The notes under the pieces were generated by a model, which saw nothing but the letters and a program-made list of their open reading frames with translations, had not been told where the DNA came from and ran no database searches. A program made the position numbers and the translations under genes. Positions 54,010 through 64,000 of a stretch of DNA of 64,000 nucleotides are shown here, piece after piece (the first letter of the stretch is position 1; each line of letters starts with the position of its first letter). The DNA is from Paraburkholderia terricola (lineage in GTDB: Bacteria > Pseudomonadota > Gammaproteobacteria > Burkholderiales > Burkholderiaceae), in NCBI RefSeq assembly GCF_900142195.1, contig NZ_FRAB01000007.1, positions 62,001-126,000 on the forward strand, read 5' to 3'.

Positions 54010-55680
54010 ATGCTTCGCCATCTCTCGATACGCGACTTCGTCATCGTCGCCGCGCTCGATCTCGAATTCGACAGCGGCTTTACCGTTTTCTCCGGCGAAA
54101 CCGGCGCCGGCAAGTCGATCCTGATCGACGCGCTGGCGCTCGCGCTCGGCGCGCGCGCCGATGCGAGCGTGGTGCGCACCGGCGAGAGCCGCGCCGACAT
54201 CACCGCCGAGTTCGAGACGCATGCGCAAGTCGAGCAGTGGCTCGACGAGCAGGCGCTCGGGGCCACCGCCGACGACGGCCAGCACGGCGGCACGGTGATG
54301 CTGCGGCGCGTGGTGGACGCGAACGGCCGCTCGCGGGCGTTCATCAACGGCACGGCGGCGACGCTGGCGCAACTGCGCGAAGTCGGCGAAATGCTGGTGG
54401 ATATCCACGGTCAGCACGCGCATCAATTGCTGATGCGCCCGGACGCGCAACGCGAACTGTTCGACACGCACGCGGGTTTGACCGAGACCGCCGCGGCGGT
54501 AACGCGGGCGTGGCGCACGTGGCGCGAGAAGGTTCAGGCAGTCGAGCATGCGCAAACGCGCGACCGCGAGTTGCAACTGGAGCGCGAGCGCCTCGCATGG
54601 CAGCTCGCCGAACTGGACAAGCTCGCACCCCAGCCGGGCGAATGGGAGGAGGTCAACAGCGAGCATCGGCGGCTGTCGCATTCGGCCAATCTGATCGACG
54701 GCGTGCAAGGCGCGCTCGCCGCGCTGTCCGAATCGGACGAGGCGATGATCACGCACCTTGCGTCGATCATCTCGAAGATGCGCGACCTGGCCGAGATCGA
54801 TCCGGCGCTGAACGACGTGCTGGCCGCGCTCGAACCGGCCGAGATCCAGTTGCAGGAAGCGGCGTATTCGCTGAGCCATTACGCGCAAAAGCTCGAACTC
54901 GACCCGGACCGTCTCGCGCAAGTCGAAAAGCGTCTGGACGCATTGCATTCGGCCGCGCGCAAATTCCGCTTGCAGCCCGAAACGCTGCCCGAGGAACACG
55001 AAGCGCGCCGCGCGCAACTGGCCGCGCTCGACGCCGCCGCCGATCTCGACAGCCTGCACGCCGCCGAAGCCCAGGCCCGCGAAGCCTTCCTGGCCGAGGC
55101 GAAAAAACTGTCGAAAGCGCGCGCCAAAGCCGGCAAGGCGCTCGGCGCGGCGGTCACCACCGGCATGCAGGAACTGTCGATGAAAGGCGGCAGCTTCGAG
55201 GTGGCGCTGGTGCCGCTACCCGAAGGCGGCGCACATGGACTCGAGCAGGTGGAGTTCCGCGTCGCCGGTCATGCCGGCGTGCCGCTGCGGCCGCTCGCGA
55301 AGGTTGCCTCAGGCGGCGAACTGGCGCGCATCAGCCTCGCGCTGGCGGTGATCGCGAGCGCCGCCAGCCCGACGCCCACGCTGATCTTCGACGAAGTGGA
55401 TACCGGAATCGGCGGCGGCGTCGCCGAAGTGGTCGGGCGTTTGCTGCATCAACTCGGGCAAGCGCGCCAGGTGTTGTGCGTGACGCACTTGCCGCAGGTC
55501 GCGGCGCGCGGCGACCATCATTTCCAGGTGGCGAAGGCGGGCAACGGAAAGGGCGGCACGGTCAGCAGCGTGATCTCGCTCGACAAGGCGAGCCGCGTGG
55601 AAGAAGTCGCGCGCATGCTTGGCGGCCTGGAAATCACCGCGACCACCCGCAAGCACGCGAAGGAAATGCTGGCGGCGTAG
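54010..55680 (+). CDS. recN: DNA repair protein RecN
   Basis: This is a 556-residue SMC-like ATPase of double-strand break repair. Walker A is GETGAGKSILIDALALALG; the coiled-coil middle is rich in Glu/Arg/Leu; the signature VASGGELARISLAL and Walker B TLIFDEVDTGIGGGVAEVVG lie at the C terminus, with the D-loop/H-region CVTHLPQVAARGDHHF. Start ATG 54010. No LexA box is obvious in the short gap after nadK. Confidence 0.97.
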   Translation: MLRHLSIRDFVIVAALDLEFDSGFTVFSGETGAGKSILIDALALALGARADASVVRTGESRADITAEFETHAQVEQWLDEQALGATADDGQHGGTVMLRRVVDANGRSRAFINGTAATLAQLREVGEMLVDIHGQHAHQLLMRPDAQRELFDTHAGLTETAAAVTRAWRTWREKVQAVEHAQTRDRELQLERERLAWQLAELDKLAPQPGEWEEVNSEHRRLSHSANLIDGVQGALAALSESDEAMITHLASIISKMRDLAEIDPALNDVLAALEPAEIQLQEAAYSLSHYAQKLELDPDRLAQVEKRLDALHSAARKFRLQPETLPEEHEARRAQLAALDAAADLDSLHAAEAQAREAFLAEAKKLSKARAKAGKALGAAVTTGMQELSMKGGSFEVALVPLPEGGAHGLEQVEFRVAGHAGVPLRPLAKVASGGELARISLALAVIASAASPTPTLIFDEVDTGIGGGVAEVVGRLLHQLGQARQVLCVTHLPQVAARGDHHFQVAKAGNGKGGTVSSVISLDKASRVEEVARMLGGLEITATTRKHAKEMLAA

Positions 55681-55909
55681 CGTAGTTGTGCGAGGACAGG
55701 GGAATCGCAGCGGCGCAACGTTCAGGCGCTGCGGCTGCAACGGTGACTGTGACTGCTACCGTGCTGAAGCGCCGGCGCGGCAGCACTGTCCGACGAAACC
55801 GCCACAATGAACCGCGGCAACGAAACGCCGCCGCGAATCGCCAAAACAACCGCCACAAGAACCGCCACCCCGAACCGCGCCCCCCCCAGCCAACGCAGCG
55901 CCTCCCCCC
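55681..55909. other. Spacer between convergent recN and glnE
   Basis: 229 nt of low-complexity, CG- and CCGCC-rich sequence with a run of eight C (55880-55887). No gene, terminator or repeat with support is seen; frames are Arg/Pro/Asn-rich shadows. Confidence 0.5.
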
Positions 55910-58702
55910 TCACCCGAACACCCGCTTCCACAGCGCCAGCACCGCCTTCCGTTCGGCGGCAACCAACGCCGGATCGACCCGCGCCTTCTCCATCCCGTCC
56001 AGCCGCAGCTTGTGCTGCAACTTGCGGTAAGTGCGATAAGCCGCGCCGACCGTCTCCGCTTCCGCCTCGCTCATCAAGCCGAGGCCCGACACTTCGCGCA
56101 GCAGCGCGATGTTGCCGGTATTGCGGATCAGCGCGGGATCGCTCGCCGCGTGCAACAGCACCCAGTACTGCACGGCGAATTCGATATCGACCATGCCGCC
56201 CCGGTCGTGCTTCAGATCGAACAGCGGCGTAGGGTTCGGATGCCCCGCCTCGACGCGCTCACGCATCTCCACGATCTCGTTCGCGAGCGGCGCGGCTTCG
56301 CGCTGCGTCGTGAGCACCTGTTCGCGGATCGCCTCGAACTTCGCGCCGATCTCGGCATCGCCCGCGCAGTACCGCGCGCGGCTCAATGCCTGGTGCTCCC
56401 AGACCCAGGCGGTATTCGCCGCGTCGCCCTCGCGCAGCTGGTAGCGGCGGAACGCGTCCAGATCGGTAACGAGCAGACCCGACTCGCCGTTCGGCCGCAA
56501 GCGCAAGTCGACGTCGAATAGCGTGCCGGCGCCGGTCGCGGTCGTGAGCCATGTGATGAGGCGGCGGGTATAGGTGGAATAGACGTCGGCCGCGGCATCG
56601 TCGGGATCGTCGTAAAGGAAGATCACGTCGAGGTCGGACGCGTAGCCCAGTTCCTTGCCGCCCAGCTTGCCGTAGGCGATCACCGCGAAGCGCGGCGCCT
56701 CGCGGTGGCGTTTGGGCAACTGCTTCCAGACCGCTTCGAGCGTGACGTCGAGCACCGCGTCGGCGAGTTCGGACAGGCGGTCGCTCACATGCTCGACGCT
56801 CAGCTTGCCCGCGAGGTCGATCAGCAGGATACGAAACACCTCGGCCTGGTGAGCGTGGCGCAACAGATCCATCTGCTGCTCGACGCCGTCGGCGGCGGCG
56901 AGGCGCACGCGCAGCGAGCGCTTGAACTCGGGCCAGTCGAACGGACTGTTGATCGCCTCGTCGTCCAGCAGTTCGTCGAGCAACTGGGGATGCCGGATCA
57001 GGTAGCCCGCGGCCCAGCGCGAGGCGCCCAGCACCGACAGCACCTGATGCAGCGCTTGCGGATATTCGGTTAGCAACGCCAGATACGCGCCGCGCCGGCC
57101 CACCGCCTCGAGCAGATCGAACAGGCGCGCCACCGTGTCGCCGCGCCGCTCGGGCGGCTCCAGCGTGCGAGCGGCATCGAGCGCGCGCTGCGCGACGATG
57201 TCGAAGCGTTGCCGGCTGCGCTCGGCCAGCCCCGCGTAACGCGACGACTGCCACACCCCGCGCAGCCGCGCGAGCAATTCGCCCGGCTCGGCAACGCCGA
57301 GTTCGGTGAGGCGCGCCCGCAGGGCATCTTCCGCGCTGTCGTCGGCGAGCGCGCTGCTCCACACCCATGCGGCGGCGCCGTCTTCGGGTGCGCCGCAGCC
57401 GTCGCGGCCGCTCACCTTGTCGGCGAAAATCTGGTCGAACTGCTGCTCGACGAATTCGCGGTGCGCGTCGAGCTTCGTCATCAGCGCGGCATAACTATCG
57501 CAACCCATCGCGCGAGCGAGCGCCACGCGCTCCTCGGCGTCGACCGGCATCGCGTGGGTCTGCGCATCGTTGCGGTACTGGAGCCGATGCTCGAGCTCGC
57601 GCAGGAAGCGATAGGCCTGCGAGAGCTTCACGCAGACCGCCGAGTCGATCAGCCCATGCGTGGCCGCATAGCGCAAGACGGCAAGCGTCGGCCGCACCCG
57701 GAAACCGGCGTCCTGGCCGCCGCGAATCAACTGAAACACCTGCGCGCTGAATTCGATCTCGCGGATGCCGCCGCGCCCGAGCTTGATGTCGTCGGCCTTG
57801 TCCGGCCGCATCGACGCGCGGCGCTGCGCCTCCTGGCGAATCTGCAGATGCAGCGCGCGAATCGCGCTGATCACGCCGAAGTCGAGATAGCGCCGATAGA
57901 CGAACGGCGTGACGATCGCGTCGAGCTGCTTCTGCAATCGCCGCGCCGCGTCGCTCGCGCCTTCGGACACGAGCCGGCCCTTGATCCACGCATAGCGCTC
58001 CCACTCGCGGCCCTGCACGTAGAAATACTCTTCGAGCATGCCGAGACTGGAGACGAGCGGCCCCGAGTCGCCGTTCGGCCGCAAGCGCATGTCGACGCGG
58101 AACACATAACCATCCGCGGTGACTTCGGCGAGTGCGCCGATCAGGCGCTTGCCGAGGCGCGTGAAAAAATCCTGAGTGGCGATCGGCGCGCGCTGGCCGC
58201 CCGCGGTCTCGCCGTCCTCTTCGTAGACGAAGATCAGATCGATGTCCGACGACACATTCAACTCGCGCCCGCCGAGCTTGCCCATGCCCACGACGCCGAG
58301 CGCAAGCCGCTCGCCTTGCGGTCCGCGCGGCTCGCCGTACAACGTTTCCAGTTCGGCGGACAACACCGCGAGCGCGCGCTGGATCGTCGTCTCCGCCAGA
58401 TCGGTCATTGCCCCTGTGACTTCGGCGACGTCCGCCTCGCCGGTCAGATCGCGCTCCATCACGGCGCAGAACACCTCGGTGCGCAACTGCCGCAAGGCCC
58501 GCTTGAGCGCGTCCTCGCTCAACGGAGCGCCGCTCGCGCCGGCGGCTTCGGCGCACAGCGCGTCAAAGCGCGCGTCGATGCGCTCACGGGTCAGCGGCAT
58601 GGCGGCAAGCGCCGCCACGTGCGCCGCGTGTCGCGGACGGGCCGCCACCGCGCGCGCCGCGTAATGCGAATAGTTGGAACTCAGTAGTGTGGCGTCAGTC
58701 AT
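55910..58702 (-). CDS. glnE: Bifunctional glutamine synthetase adenylyltransferase/deadenylylase
   Basis: This is a 930-residue enzyme that turns glutamine synthetase off or on by adding or removing AMP. Two nucleotidyltransferase domains are visible: the N-terminal one with GMGKLGGRELNVSSDID near residue 140 and the C-terminal one with AYGKLGGKELGYASDLD near 680. Each carries the paired acidic metal ligands; the linking regulatory helix region lies between. ATG 58702 is chosen over a TTG one codon earlier. It is divergent from the YhdP-like gene. Confidence 0.96.
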   Translation of the reverse strand: MTDATLLSSNYSHYAARAVAARPRHAAHVAALAAMPLTRERIDARFDALCAEAAGASGAPLSEDALKRALRQLRTEVFCAVMERDLTGEADVAEVTGAMTDLAETTIQRALAVLSAELETLYGEPRGPQGERLALGVVGMGKLGGRELNVSSDIDLIFVYEEDGETAGGQRAPIATQDFFTRLGKRLIGALAEVTADGYVFRVDMRLRPNGDSGPLVSSLGMLEEYFYVQGREWERYAWIKGRLVSEGASDAARRLQKQLDAIVTPFVYRRYLDFGVISAIRALHLQIRQEAQRRASMRPDKADDIKLGRGGIREIEFSAQVFQLIRGGQDAGFRVRPTLAVLRYAATHGLIDSAVCVKLSQAYRFLRELEHRLQYRNDAQTHAMPVDAEERVALARAMGCDSYAALMTKLDAHREFVEQQFDQIFADKVSGRDGCGAPEDGAAAWVWSSALADDSAEDALRARLTELGVAEPGELLARLRGVWQSSRYAGLAERSRQRFDIVAQRALDAARTLEPPERRGDTVARLFDLLEAVGRRGAYLALLTEYPQALHQVLSVLGASRWAAGYLIRHPQLLDELLDDEAINSPFDWPEFKRSLRVRLAAADGVEQQMDLLRHAHQAEVFRILLIDLAGKLSVEHVSDRLSELADAVLDVTLEAVWKQLPKRHREAPRFAVIAYGKLGGKELGYASDLDVIFLYDDPDDAAADVYSTYTRRLITWLTTATGAGTLFDVDLRLRPNGESGLLVTDLDAFRRYQLREGDAANTAWVWEHQALSRARYCAGDAEIGAKFEAIREQVLTTQREAAPLANEIVEMRERVEAGHPNPTPLFDLKHDRGGMVDIEFAVQYWVLLHAASDPALIRNTGNIALLREVSGLGLMSEAEAETVGAAYRTYRKLQHKLRLDGMEKARVDPALVAAERKAVLALWKRVFG

Positions 58703-58888
58703 CAAGGATCTGGCTCGCTCGTTGCTTGATTAGCGTGGTTCAGTTCATCGCGGCACACGGTTCCGGCGTCCTTGCGAACGTCGCGAGGCGCATGCAGACT
58801 GGCTTTGCAGGAAGTACTGCCGACGCTTGCCCGTGTGTTACATTTCGTCGTTAATTCGCAAAACTACCATACGCCCACCCGCCGCAGC

Positions 58889-61800
58889 ATGCCCGAGCGA
58901 AACGAATCCGCCGACCCGCACGAAACCGGGCAGGTCCGGCCTGCGAGCGGAAGCGATCACGTCGTGCTGCGCCGGACCTTGCATGTCGTCCTTGCGCTCG
59001 CCCTCGTTCTCTACTTCATTGCGACGGGTCTCTTCCTCGGTTTGCGCTATGTGGTGTTGCCGCGTGCCGATTCGTTCCGGCCGCGCATCGAAGCCACCGT
59101 CTCCGAGAAGCTGCATGCGCAGTTCACCATCGGCAAGCTCGCGCCTTTCTGGAGCGGCTTTCAGCCCGGCCTCGACATCACCGATCTCGTCATTCGCGAC
59201 CGCGACGGCAAACCGGCGCTGACGATTCCGCACGCCACCGCCACGCTCTCGTGGAAGTCGCTCTGGCAGTTTCGTCCGGCGCTCTCCAGCCTGATCGTCG
59301 ACAAGCCGGACGTATTGGTCTCGCGCGCCGGCGACGGCGTGCTGTCGGTGGCGGGCGTGCCCGTGCCGACCCGGCATAGCGGCAACGCCACGTTGACGAC
59401 CTGGCTACTGCGGCAACAGGCGATCGTCGTGCGCGGCGGCGTGCTGCGCTGGCGCGATGCCCAGCGCGACGCACCGGAACTCGCGCTGCGCGACATCCGC
59501 ATCGCGATTCTCAACGACGGCTACGATCACCGGCTGGCGTTGCAGGCTCCCGCCGACGGCCAGCTCCTGCGCGGCCCGATCGACTTCCGCACGAACTTCA
59601 AACACGCGCGTCTCTCCGAGATCGGCGCGCCCGTCAACTGGAAGGGCCAGGTGTATGTCTCGACGGGCCCGGTCGATCTGCCGATGCTCGCGCGCTATGT
59701 CAAATTCCCGATCGAGACGTTTGCCGGCCGCATCGACAACGCGATCTGGGCCGACTTCGCCGACGGCCGCATGAAGGCGGCGAGCGGGCAGTTGGCCGGC
59801 ACGGACGTCGCCCTGCGGGTGCGTCCCACACAGCCCAAGCTGCTGCTGCCGGTCGCTCATTTTTCATGGCGCCTCGAAGCCGACCAGGGCGACTACCAGC
59901 TGCAATTGAACGACCTGCACGCCGAGCTCGGCCAGCCGCCGCTCGACGACGGCACCTCGCTCACCCGCATCCTCGCGCTGTCGACGTTGAGCGGACGCTT
60001 TCGCACCGCCACGCAGCAGCGCGGCCAGTTGCTCAGCGTGAGCGGCGACCGCGTCGACCTGGGCATCCTCGCCGAATTCAGCCGCGCGCTGCCGCTGCCG
60101 CGGCGCCTGCTGAACGGTCTCGTGCGCTTCAATCCGCGCGGGCTGGTCGCCAATTATGTGATCGAGGTCGAGCGCGGCAAACCCGAATCCGGCGAGGCGG
60201 GCAGCGACCATCTCGCGAGCGGGACCGAGCCGATCGAACGCTATCGTTTCAAGGGCGACCTGCAAGGCATCAGCGTGGCCGCGCAGGAACCGCCGCCGGG
60301 GCTCACGCTGCGCAATCACCCGCGCGCGGGCATACCGGGCATCGAAAACCTGTGGGGCAGCGTCGATGCGGACGAAAAGCGCGGCACCGCGATACTCGAC
60401 ACATCCAACGTCGCGATCACGCTGCCGGGCGTGTTCGACGATCCGCGCCTGAAGTTCGACCGTCTGCAAGGCCGCGCCGACTGGACCATCACGCCGAAGG
60501 CGCCCGGCGAAAACCACCCGGCCTTTGCCGTGAAGGTGGCCCATCTCAGCGTCGCCAATGCGGACGTCGCGGCCAGCGCCACCGCCGACTACAGCAACCC
60601 CGGCCACGGCCGCGGCGCACTCGACCTGAAAGCCGACTTCGAGCGCGCGCAGGTGACGCGCATCGTCCGCTATCTCCCGACCAGCATCAGCGAGAAGCTG
60701 CGCATTTATCTCGGCCATGGGCTGCAAGCGGGCGTATCGAAGGGCGCGACCATCGAGGTGCACGGCGATCTGACCAGGTTCCCCTACTCGCGCGACCCGG
60801 AGGCCGGCATCTTTCATATCGTCGCGCCGTTCAAGGGCGGCAAGTTCGATCCCTCGCCGTACCCGCCGCGCACGATGAAAAACGGCACGCCGAACGTGTG
60901 GCCGCCGCTCGACGGCATCGACGGCGTGTTCGAGTTGAGCCAGAACATGTTGCGCTTCGACATCGACCGCGCGCATTACAAGCAGGTCGCGCTGATGGGC
61001 GTCAACGGCAAGATCGACGATCTCGGCACCAAGGCGTCGAACCTGGTCATTCAGGGCGACGGCCGCGGGCCGCTCGCCGACATGCTCGACTACGTCAACG
61101 AAAGCTCGCTCGGCATCATGGCGAAGCACGAAACCGAGAAAGTGCGCGCCGAAGGGCCGGCGTCGCTCGCGCTCAAGCTGACGGTGCCGCGCACGCCGAA
61201 GCCGCATATCGCCGTGGAAGGCGCGGTCGGTTTCCAGAACAACCGGCTGACGGTCGAAAACGTGCCGCCGCTGTCGCGACTGAACGGCAAGGTGCGCTTC
61301 ACCGAATATACGGCTCAGGCGGATCGGCTCTCCGGCCAGTTCCTCGGCGGCGACGTGCATGCGAGCGGCGGGCTGAAAAAGGACGGCACCTATGCGCTCG
61401 ACCTCGGCGGCCACATTGCCGTCGATGCGGCGCGCGATCTGAATCTGCATGGTCCGGCCGCCGAGGTGCTCGCGCGCATGAGCGGCAGCGCGCCGTATGC
61501 GCTGACCGTGCGCGGCGCGAAAGGCCGGTTGCCGGACGTGACGGCGAACTCCGACCTCACCGGTCTCGCGCTCGACTTCCCCGCGCCGTTCAACAAGCCG
61601 GTCGGCACGCCGATGCCGTTGCGCTTTGCCGTCAGGCCGTCGGCGGCGCCGGGCGAGACCGGCCTGGAACGCGCCGATCTCACGTTCGGCCCGGTCGCCG
61701 CCGCCTACCTGCTGGGCTACCAGCCGAAGGCGGCGCCCACCGTCGTGCGCGGCGCGATCGGCGTCAACAAGCCTGCGGAGTTGCCGTCCGAAGGCGTGAT

Positions 61801-63073
61801 CGCGGCCGTCGACGTCGAGGCATTCGACGCCGACGCCTGGCGCGCGCTCGTGGCGCAGATGCGCAACAAGGAAGCACCGGCCGCCGCGCCGCCGGCCGCG
61901 CCGAACCCGATCCTCACGCAGTTCCTGCCCAACCGCTTCGCGCTGCACATCGGCACGCTGACGCTGCTCAAGCGCCACTGGGACAGCGTGATCGTCGGCG
62001 CGTCGCATGCGGACGGCAAATGGCAGGCCAACATCGCGTCGAATCAGGTATCCGGCCACGTGTCGTGGCTGCCGGGCCCCAGCAAGGAATCGCCGGGCAC
62101 GCTGCAGGCGCGCTTCGCGCGCGTGGTGATTCCTTCGGTCGCCGACAAGGACCTGCTCGGCCAGGCGATCTCCGCTCCCGCGCAGAACATGCCGTCGATC
62201 GATCTGGTGGTCAACGAGTTGATCTTCCGCGATCGCAACGTCGGCCGTCTCGAAGTGAACGCGCACAACTTCGACGAGGACGGCGTGCCGGTCTGGCAAC
62301 TCGACAAGCTCGGCATCACCAACGCCGCCGCCACGCTGACCGCCACCGCGAACTGGCGCACCTCGACGGGCCTCGGCAGCGCCGCCGACGAAACGACGCC
62401 GCGCCGCACGGTGTTCGATTTCAAGCTCGACATCAAGGACGCGGGCGCGCTGCTCGAACGCTTCGGCCAGCCGCGCACGCTGAAGTCGGGCAGCGGTTCG
62501 CTCTCCGGCAAGATGGTGTGGCGCGGCGGCCCGACCGCCATCGACTATCCGACGCTCAACGGCAACCTGGCCGTCGATCTGCGCCACGGGCAGATTCTCA
62601 AGGTCGACCCGGGCGTCGCCAAGCTGCTGGGCGTGCTGAGTCTGCAAAGCCTCGCGCGCTTCGCCACGCTGAATTTCCGCGACGTGATCGGCGAAGGTCT
62701 GCCGTTCGAACACGTGACCGGGACCGCCCAGGTCCGCAACGGCATTGGCCGCACGGAGAACTTCGAGATGGTGACGGCGCCGGCTCGCGTCGACATGAAG
62801 GGCTCGGTCGATCTCGCCCAGGAGACGCAGAATCTGCACGTCCAGATCGTGCCGACGGTCAGCGCCGGCGCCGCCGTGATCGCCGCGACCGTGATCAATC
62901 CGCTGCTCGGCCTGGGCGCGCTGGTGGCCGATCTCGCGTTCAGCCAGTCGATCTCGCACGCGTTTTCGCGGGAGTACGCGATCACCGGTTCGTGGTCGAA
63001 ACCGCACATCGAGCGGGTGAAGGGCGATCGCGGTAAGATGGACGCTCCGGCTTCGGCCGTGCAAGCGCATTGA
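58889..63073 (+). CDS. yhdP: YhdP/AsmA-like large envelope protein
   Basis: This is a 1394-residue protein. One N-terminal membrane helix (about 29-52, LHVVLALALVLYFIATGLF) is followed by a very long periplasmic region of repeating beta-strand pattern, and a C-terminal AsmA-like segment (LRHGQILKVDPGVAKLLGVL). YhdP proteins of the AsmA/TamB superfamily form tubes that carry phospholipid from inner to outer membrane. ATG 58889 (MPERNES) places the helix near the N terminus; a frame from 58772 adds 39 unconserved residues. A nitrilase-family gene follows after 129 nt. Confidence 0.92.
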   Translation: MPERNESADPHETGQVRPASGSDHVVLRRTLHVVLALALVLYFIATGLFLGLRYVVLPRADSFRPRIEATVSEKLHAQFTIGKLAPFWSGFQPGLDITDLVIRDRDGKPALTIPHATATLSWKSLWQFRPALSSLIVDKPDVLVSRAGDGVLSVAGVPVPTRHSGNATLTTWLLRQQAIVVRGGVLRWRDAQRDAPELALRDIRIAILNDGYDHRLALQAPADGQLLRGPIDFRTNFKHARLSEIGAPVNWKGQVYVSTGPVDLPMLARYVKFPIETFAGRIDNAIWADFADGRMKAASGQLAGTDVALRVRPTQPKLLLPVAHFSWRLEADQGDYQLQLNDLHAELGQPPLDDGTSLTRILALSTLSGRFRTATQQRGQLLSVSGDRVDLGILAEFSRALPLPRRLLNGLVRFNPRGLVANYVIEVERGKPESGEAGSDHLASGTEPIERYRFKGDLQGISVAAQEPPPGLTLRNHPRAGIPGIENLWGSVDADEKRGTAILDTSNVAITLPGVFDDPRLKFDRLQGRADWTITPKAPGENHPAFAVKVAHLSVANADVAASATADYSNPGHGRGALDLKADFERAQVTRIVRYLPTSISEKLRIYLGHGLQAGVSKGATIEVHGDLTRFPYSRDPEAGIFHIVAPFKGGKFDPSPYPPRTMKNGTPNVWPPLDGIDGVFELSQNMLRFDIDRAHYKQVALMGVNGKIDDLGTKASNLVIQGDGRGPLADMLDYVNESSLGIMAKHETEKVRAEGPASLALKLTVPRTPKPHIAVEGAVGFQNNRLTVENVPPLSRLNGKVRFTEYTAQADRLSGQFLGGDVHASGGLKKDGTYALDLGGHIAVDAARDLNLHGPAAEVLARMSGSAPYALTVRGAKGRLPDVTANSDLTGLALDFPAPFNKPVGTPMPLRFAVRPSAAPGETGLERADLTFGPVAAAYLLGYQPKAAPTVVRGAIGVNKPAELPSEGVIAAVDVEAFDADAWRALVAQMRNKEAPAAAPPAAPNPILTQFLPNRFALHIGTLTLLKRHWDSVIVGASHADGKWQANIASNQVSGHVSWLPGPSKESPGTLQARFARVVIPSVADKDLLGQAISAPAQNMPSIDLVVNELIFRDRNVGRLEVNAHNFDEDGVPVWQLDKLGITNAAATLTATANWRTSTGLGSAADETTPRRTVFDFKLDIKDAGALLERFGQPRTLKSGSGSLSGKMVWRGGPTAIDYPTLNGNLAVDLRHGQILKVDPGVAKLLGVLSLQSLARFATLNFRDVIGEGLPFEHVTGTAQVRNGIGRTENFEMVTAPARVDMKGSVDLAQETQNLHVQIVPTVSAGAAVIAATVINPLLGLGALVADLAFSQSISHAFSREYAITGSWSKPHIERVKGDRGKMDAPASAVQAH

Positions 63074-63202
63074 GCTTTATTCGACCCCTCGTTCGGCCGA
63101 AAAAACCAGGCGCCGCGCCGCCCGGCCGCAGCCAGCCTTGAACGACGTCCGCGGCCCGAGCGATTCGCGCCGCCGCCTTGCCGGGAGTTTCTCGAAACGC
63201 TC

Positions 63203-64000
63203 ATGAGCGAAACACACGTCTCTTCATTGCCGTCGTCCAGCGGATCTTCCGCAAGCGTCTTTCGCGTCGCCGCGCTGCAAATGGTGAGCACGCCCGAGCG
63301 CGAGCGCAATCTGGCCGAAGCGGACCGGTTGATCGCCGAGGCCGCCGCCGACGGCGCGCAGCTCGTCCTGCTCCCCGAATACTTCTGCTTCATGGGCTTC
63401 AAGGACACGGACAAGCTCGCCGTGCGCGAAGCCTATCAGGACGGTCCGGTCCAGCGCTTTCTCGCCGACGCCGCGCGCCGTCACCAGCTCTGGGTGATCG
63501 GCGGCACGCTGCCGCTGATGGCACCCGAAGCGTCGCGCGTGCTGAACACCACGCTGGTGTTCGATCCGCAAGGCAACGAAGCCGCCCGCTACGACAAGAT
63601 CCATCTGTTCAACTTCGAAAAAGGCGAGGAATCGTTCGACGAGGCGCGCACCATCTGTCCCGGCGGCGAGGTCCGCACCTTCGAGGCGCCGTTCGGCCGG
63701 GTCGGCCTGTCGGTCTGCTACGATTTGCGCTTTCCCGAGCTGTACCGCCGCATGGGCGATTGCGCGCTGATCGTGGTGCCGTCCGCGTTCACTTACACCA
63801 CCGGCCGCGCGCACTGGGAGATGCTGCTGCGCGCCCGGGCGGTCGAGAACCAGTGCTACGTGCTGGCCGCCGCGCAAGGCGGCAAACATGAAAACGGCCG
63901 CCGTACCTGGGGCCACAGCATGCTGATCGACCCGTGGGGCGAAATCGTCGCGGTGCGCGACGAGGGCGCGGGCGTGGTCGCCGGCGATCTCGAGCGTGCG
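63203..64000 (+). CDS. Carbon-nitrogen hydrolase (nitrilase superfamily, Nit1/Nit2-like), cut by window end
   Basis: 266 codons are open to the window edge; the stop lies outside. The Glu-Lys-Cys triad is in LLPEYFCFMGF, YDKIHLFNF and LSVCYDLRFPE. Early text RVAALQMVSTPERERNLAEA and the late segment HENGRRTWGHSMLIDPWG match the omega-amidase/deaminated glutathione amidase branch (Nit1). ATG 63203 starts MSETHVSS, a short Ser-rich tail before the domain. In related genomes this gene sits between yhdP and tldD, which fits the position here. Confidence 0.92.
   Translation, partial: MSETHVSSLPSSSGSSASVFRVAALQMVSTPERERNLAEADRLIAEAAADGAQLVLLPEYFCFMGFKDTDKLAVREAYQDGPVQRFLADAARRHQLWVIGGTLPLMAPEASRVLNTTLVFDPQGNEAARYDKIHLFNFEKGEESFDEARTICPGGEVRTFEAPFGRVGLSVCYDLRFPELYRRMGDCALIVVPSAFTYTTGRAHWEMLLRARAVENQCYVLAAAQGGKHENGRRTWGHSMLIDPWGEIVAVRDEGAGVVAGDLERA

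Noticed and set aside
59864..63070. About 1070-codon antisense frame over the YhdP-like gene (and a similar plus-frame shadow)
   Set aside because: Arg/His/Ala-rich shadow typical of GC-rich third positions; no start signal or domain, while the YhdP frame has a membrane helix and a family C terminus.

Overview
The window looks like a chromosomal segment of a Burkholderiaceae betaproteobacterium, most like Paraburkholderia/Burkholderia. The signs are the high-GC codon use, the gene orders glyA-nrdR, ybgC-tolQRAB-pal-cpoB, mutL-miaA/purM, hda-HAD-pcnB-folK-dNK-panB, hrcA-hemH-hslR and grpE-thioredoxin-dnaK-dnaJ-pabBC, and the tyrosine-catabolic pair hmgA-fahA. This is recognition of protein families and synteny only; no search was run. 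Nearly everything is core chromosome. I see no insertion sequence, prophage, integrase, CRISPR array or rRNA, and only one tRNA.

Layout. 1-12.4 kb is peripheral catabolism and small accessory functions: D-lactate dehydrogenase (ldhA), a conserved gene resembling plasmid fertility-inhibition proteins, a crotonase, an MFS exporter, a lipoprotein beta-propeller, fahA/hmgA behind tandem operator-like palindromes, a degenerate EAL protein, and an iclR regulator divergent from glutaryl-CoA dehydrogenase with a near-perfect palindrome between them. 12.4-17.8 kb holds a 1-Cys peroxiredoxin, a YqjD/YqjE-type membrane stress cluster and a five-gene minor-pilin operon (fimT-pilV-pilW-pilX-pilE) linked by overlapping stop/start codons. 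17.9-26.6 kb holds nrdR, glyA, an SDR (ydfG-like) and the complete Tol-Pal envelope operon, ended by a strong terminator and followed by tRNA-Lys. 26.9-32.0 kb holds an HPP/CBS membrane protein, a MarR regulator, a ClC antiporter with CBS domains, an orphan membrane protein and a DedA protein.

32.2-44.8 kb is dense housekeeping: mutL, miaA, purM, a PerM/AI-2E permease, then hda-HAD-pcnB-folK-deoxynucleoside kinase-panB, in which several genes overlap by 4-8 nt, and a fused pabB-pabC. 44.8-52.7 kb is the heat-shock region: dnaJ, dnaK, a thioredoxin-like protein, grpE, hslR (Hsp15), hemH and hrcA, with recognisable sigma-32 promoters upstream of grpE and dnaK. 53-64 kb holds nadK, recN, glnE, a 1394-residue YhdP/AsmA-like protein and a nitrilase-family gene cut by the window end.

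Most of the new information is regulatory: paired palindromes upstream of hmgA, the iclR/gcdH palindrome, two dyads on the dnaK heat-shock promoter, a symmetric divergent promoter for purM/perM, and five genes whose -10-like hexamer lies only 6-8 nt from the start codon, which suggests leaderless transcripts. I found no convincing undescribed multi-gene system; the candidates are listed with modest scores.
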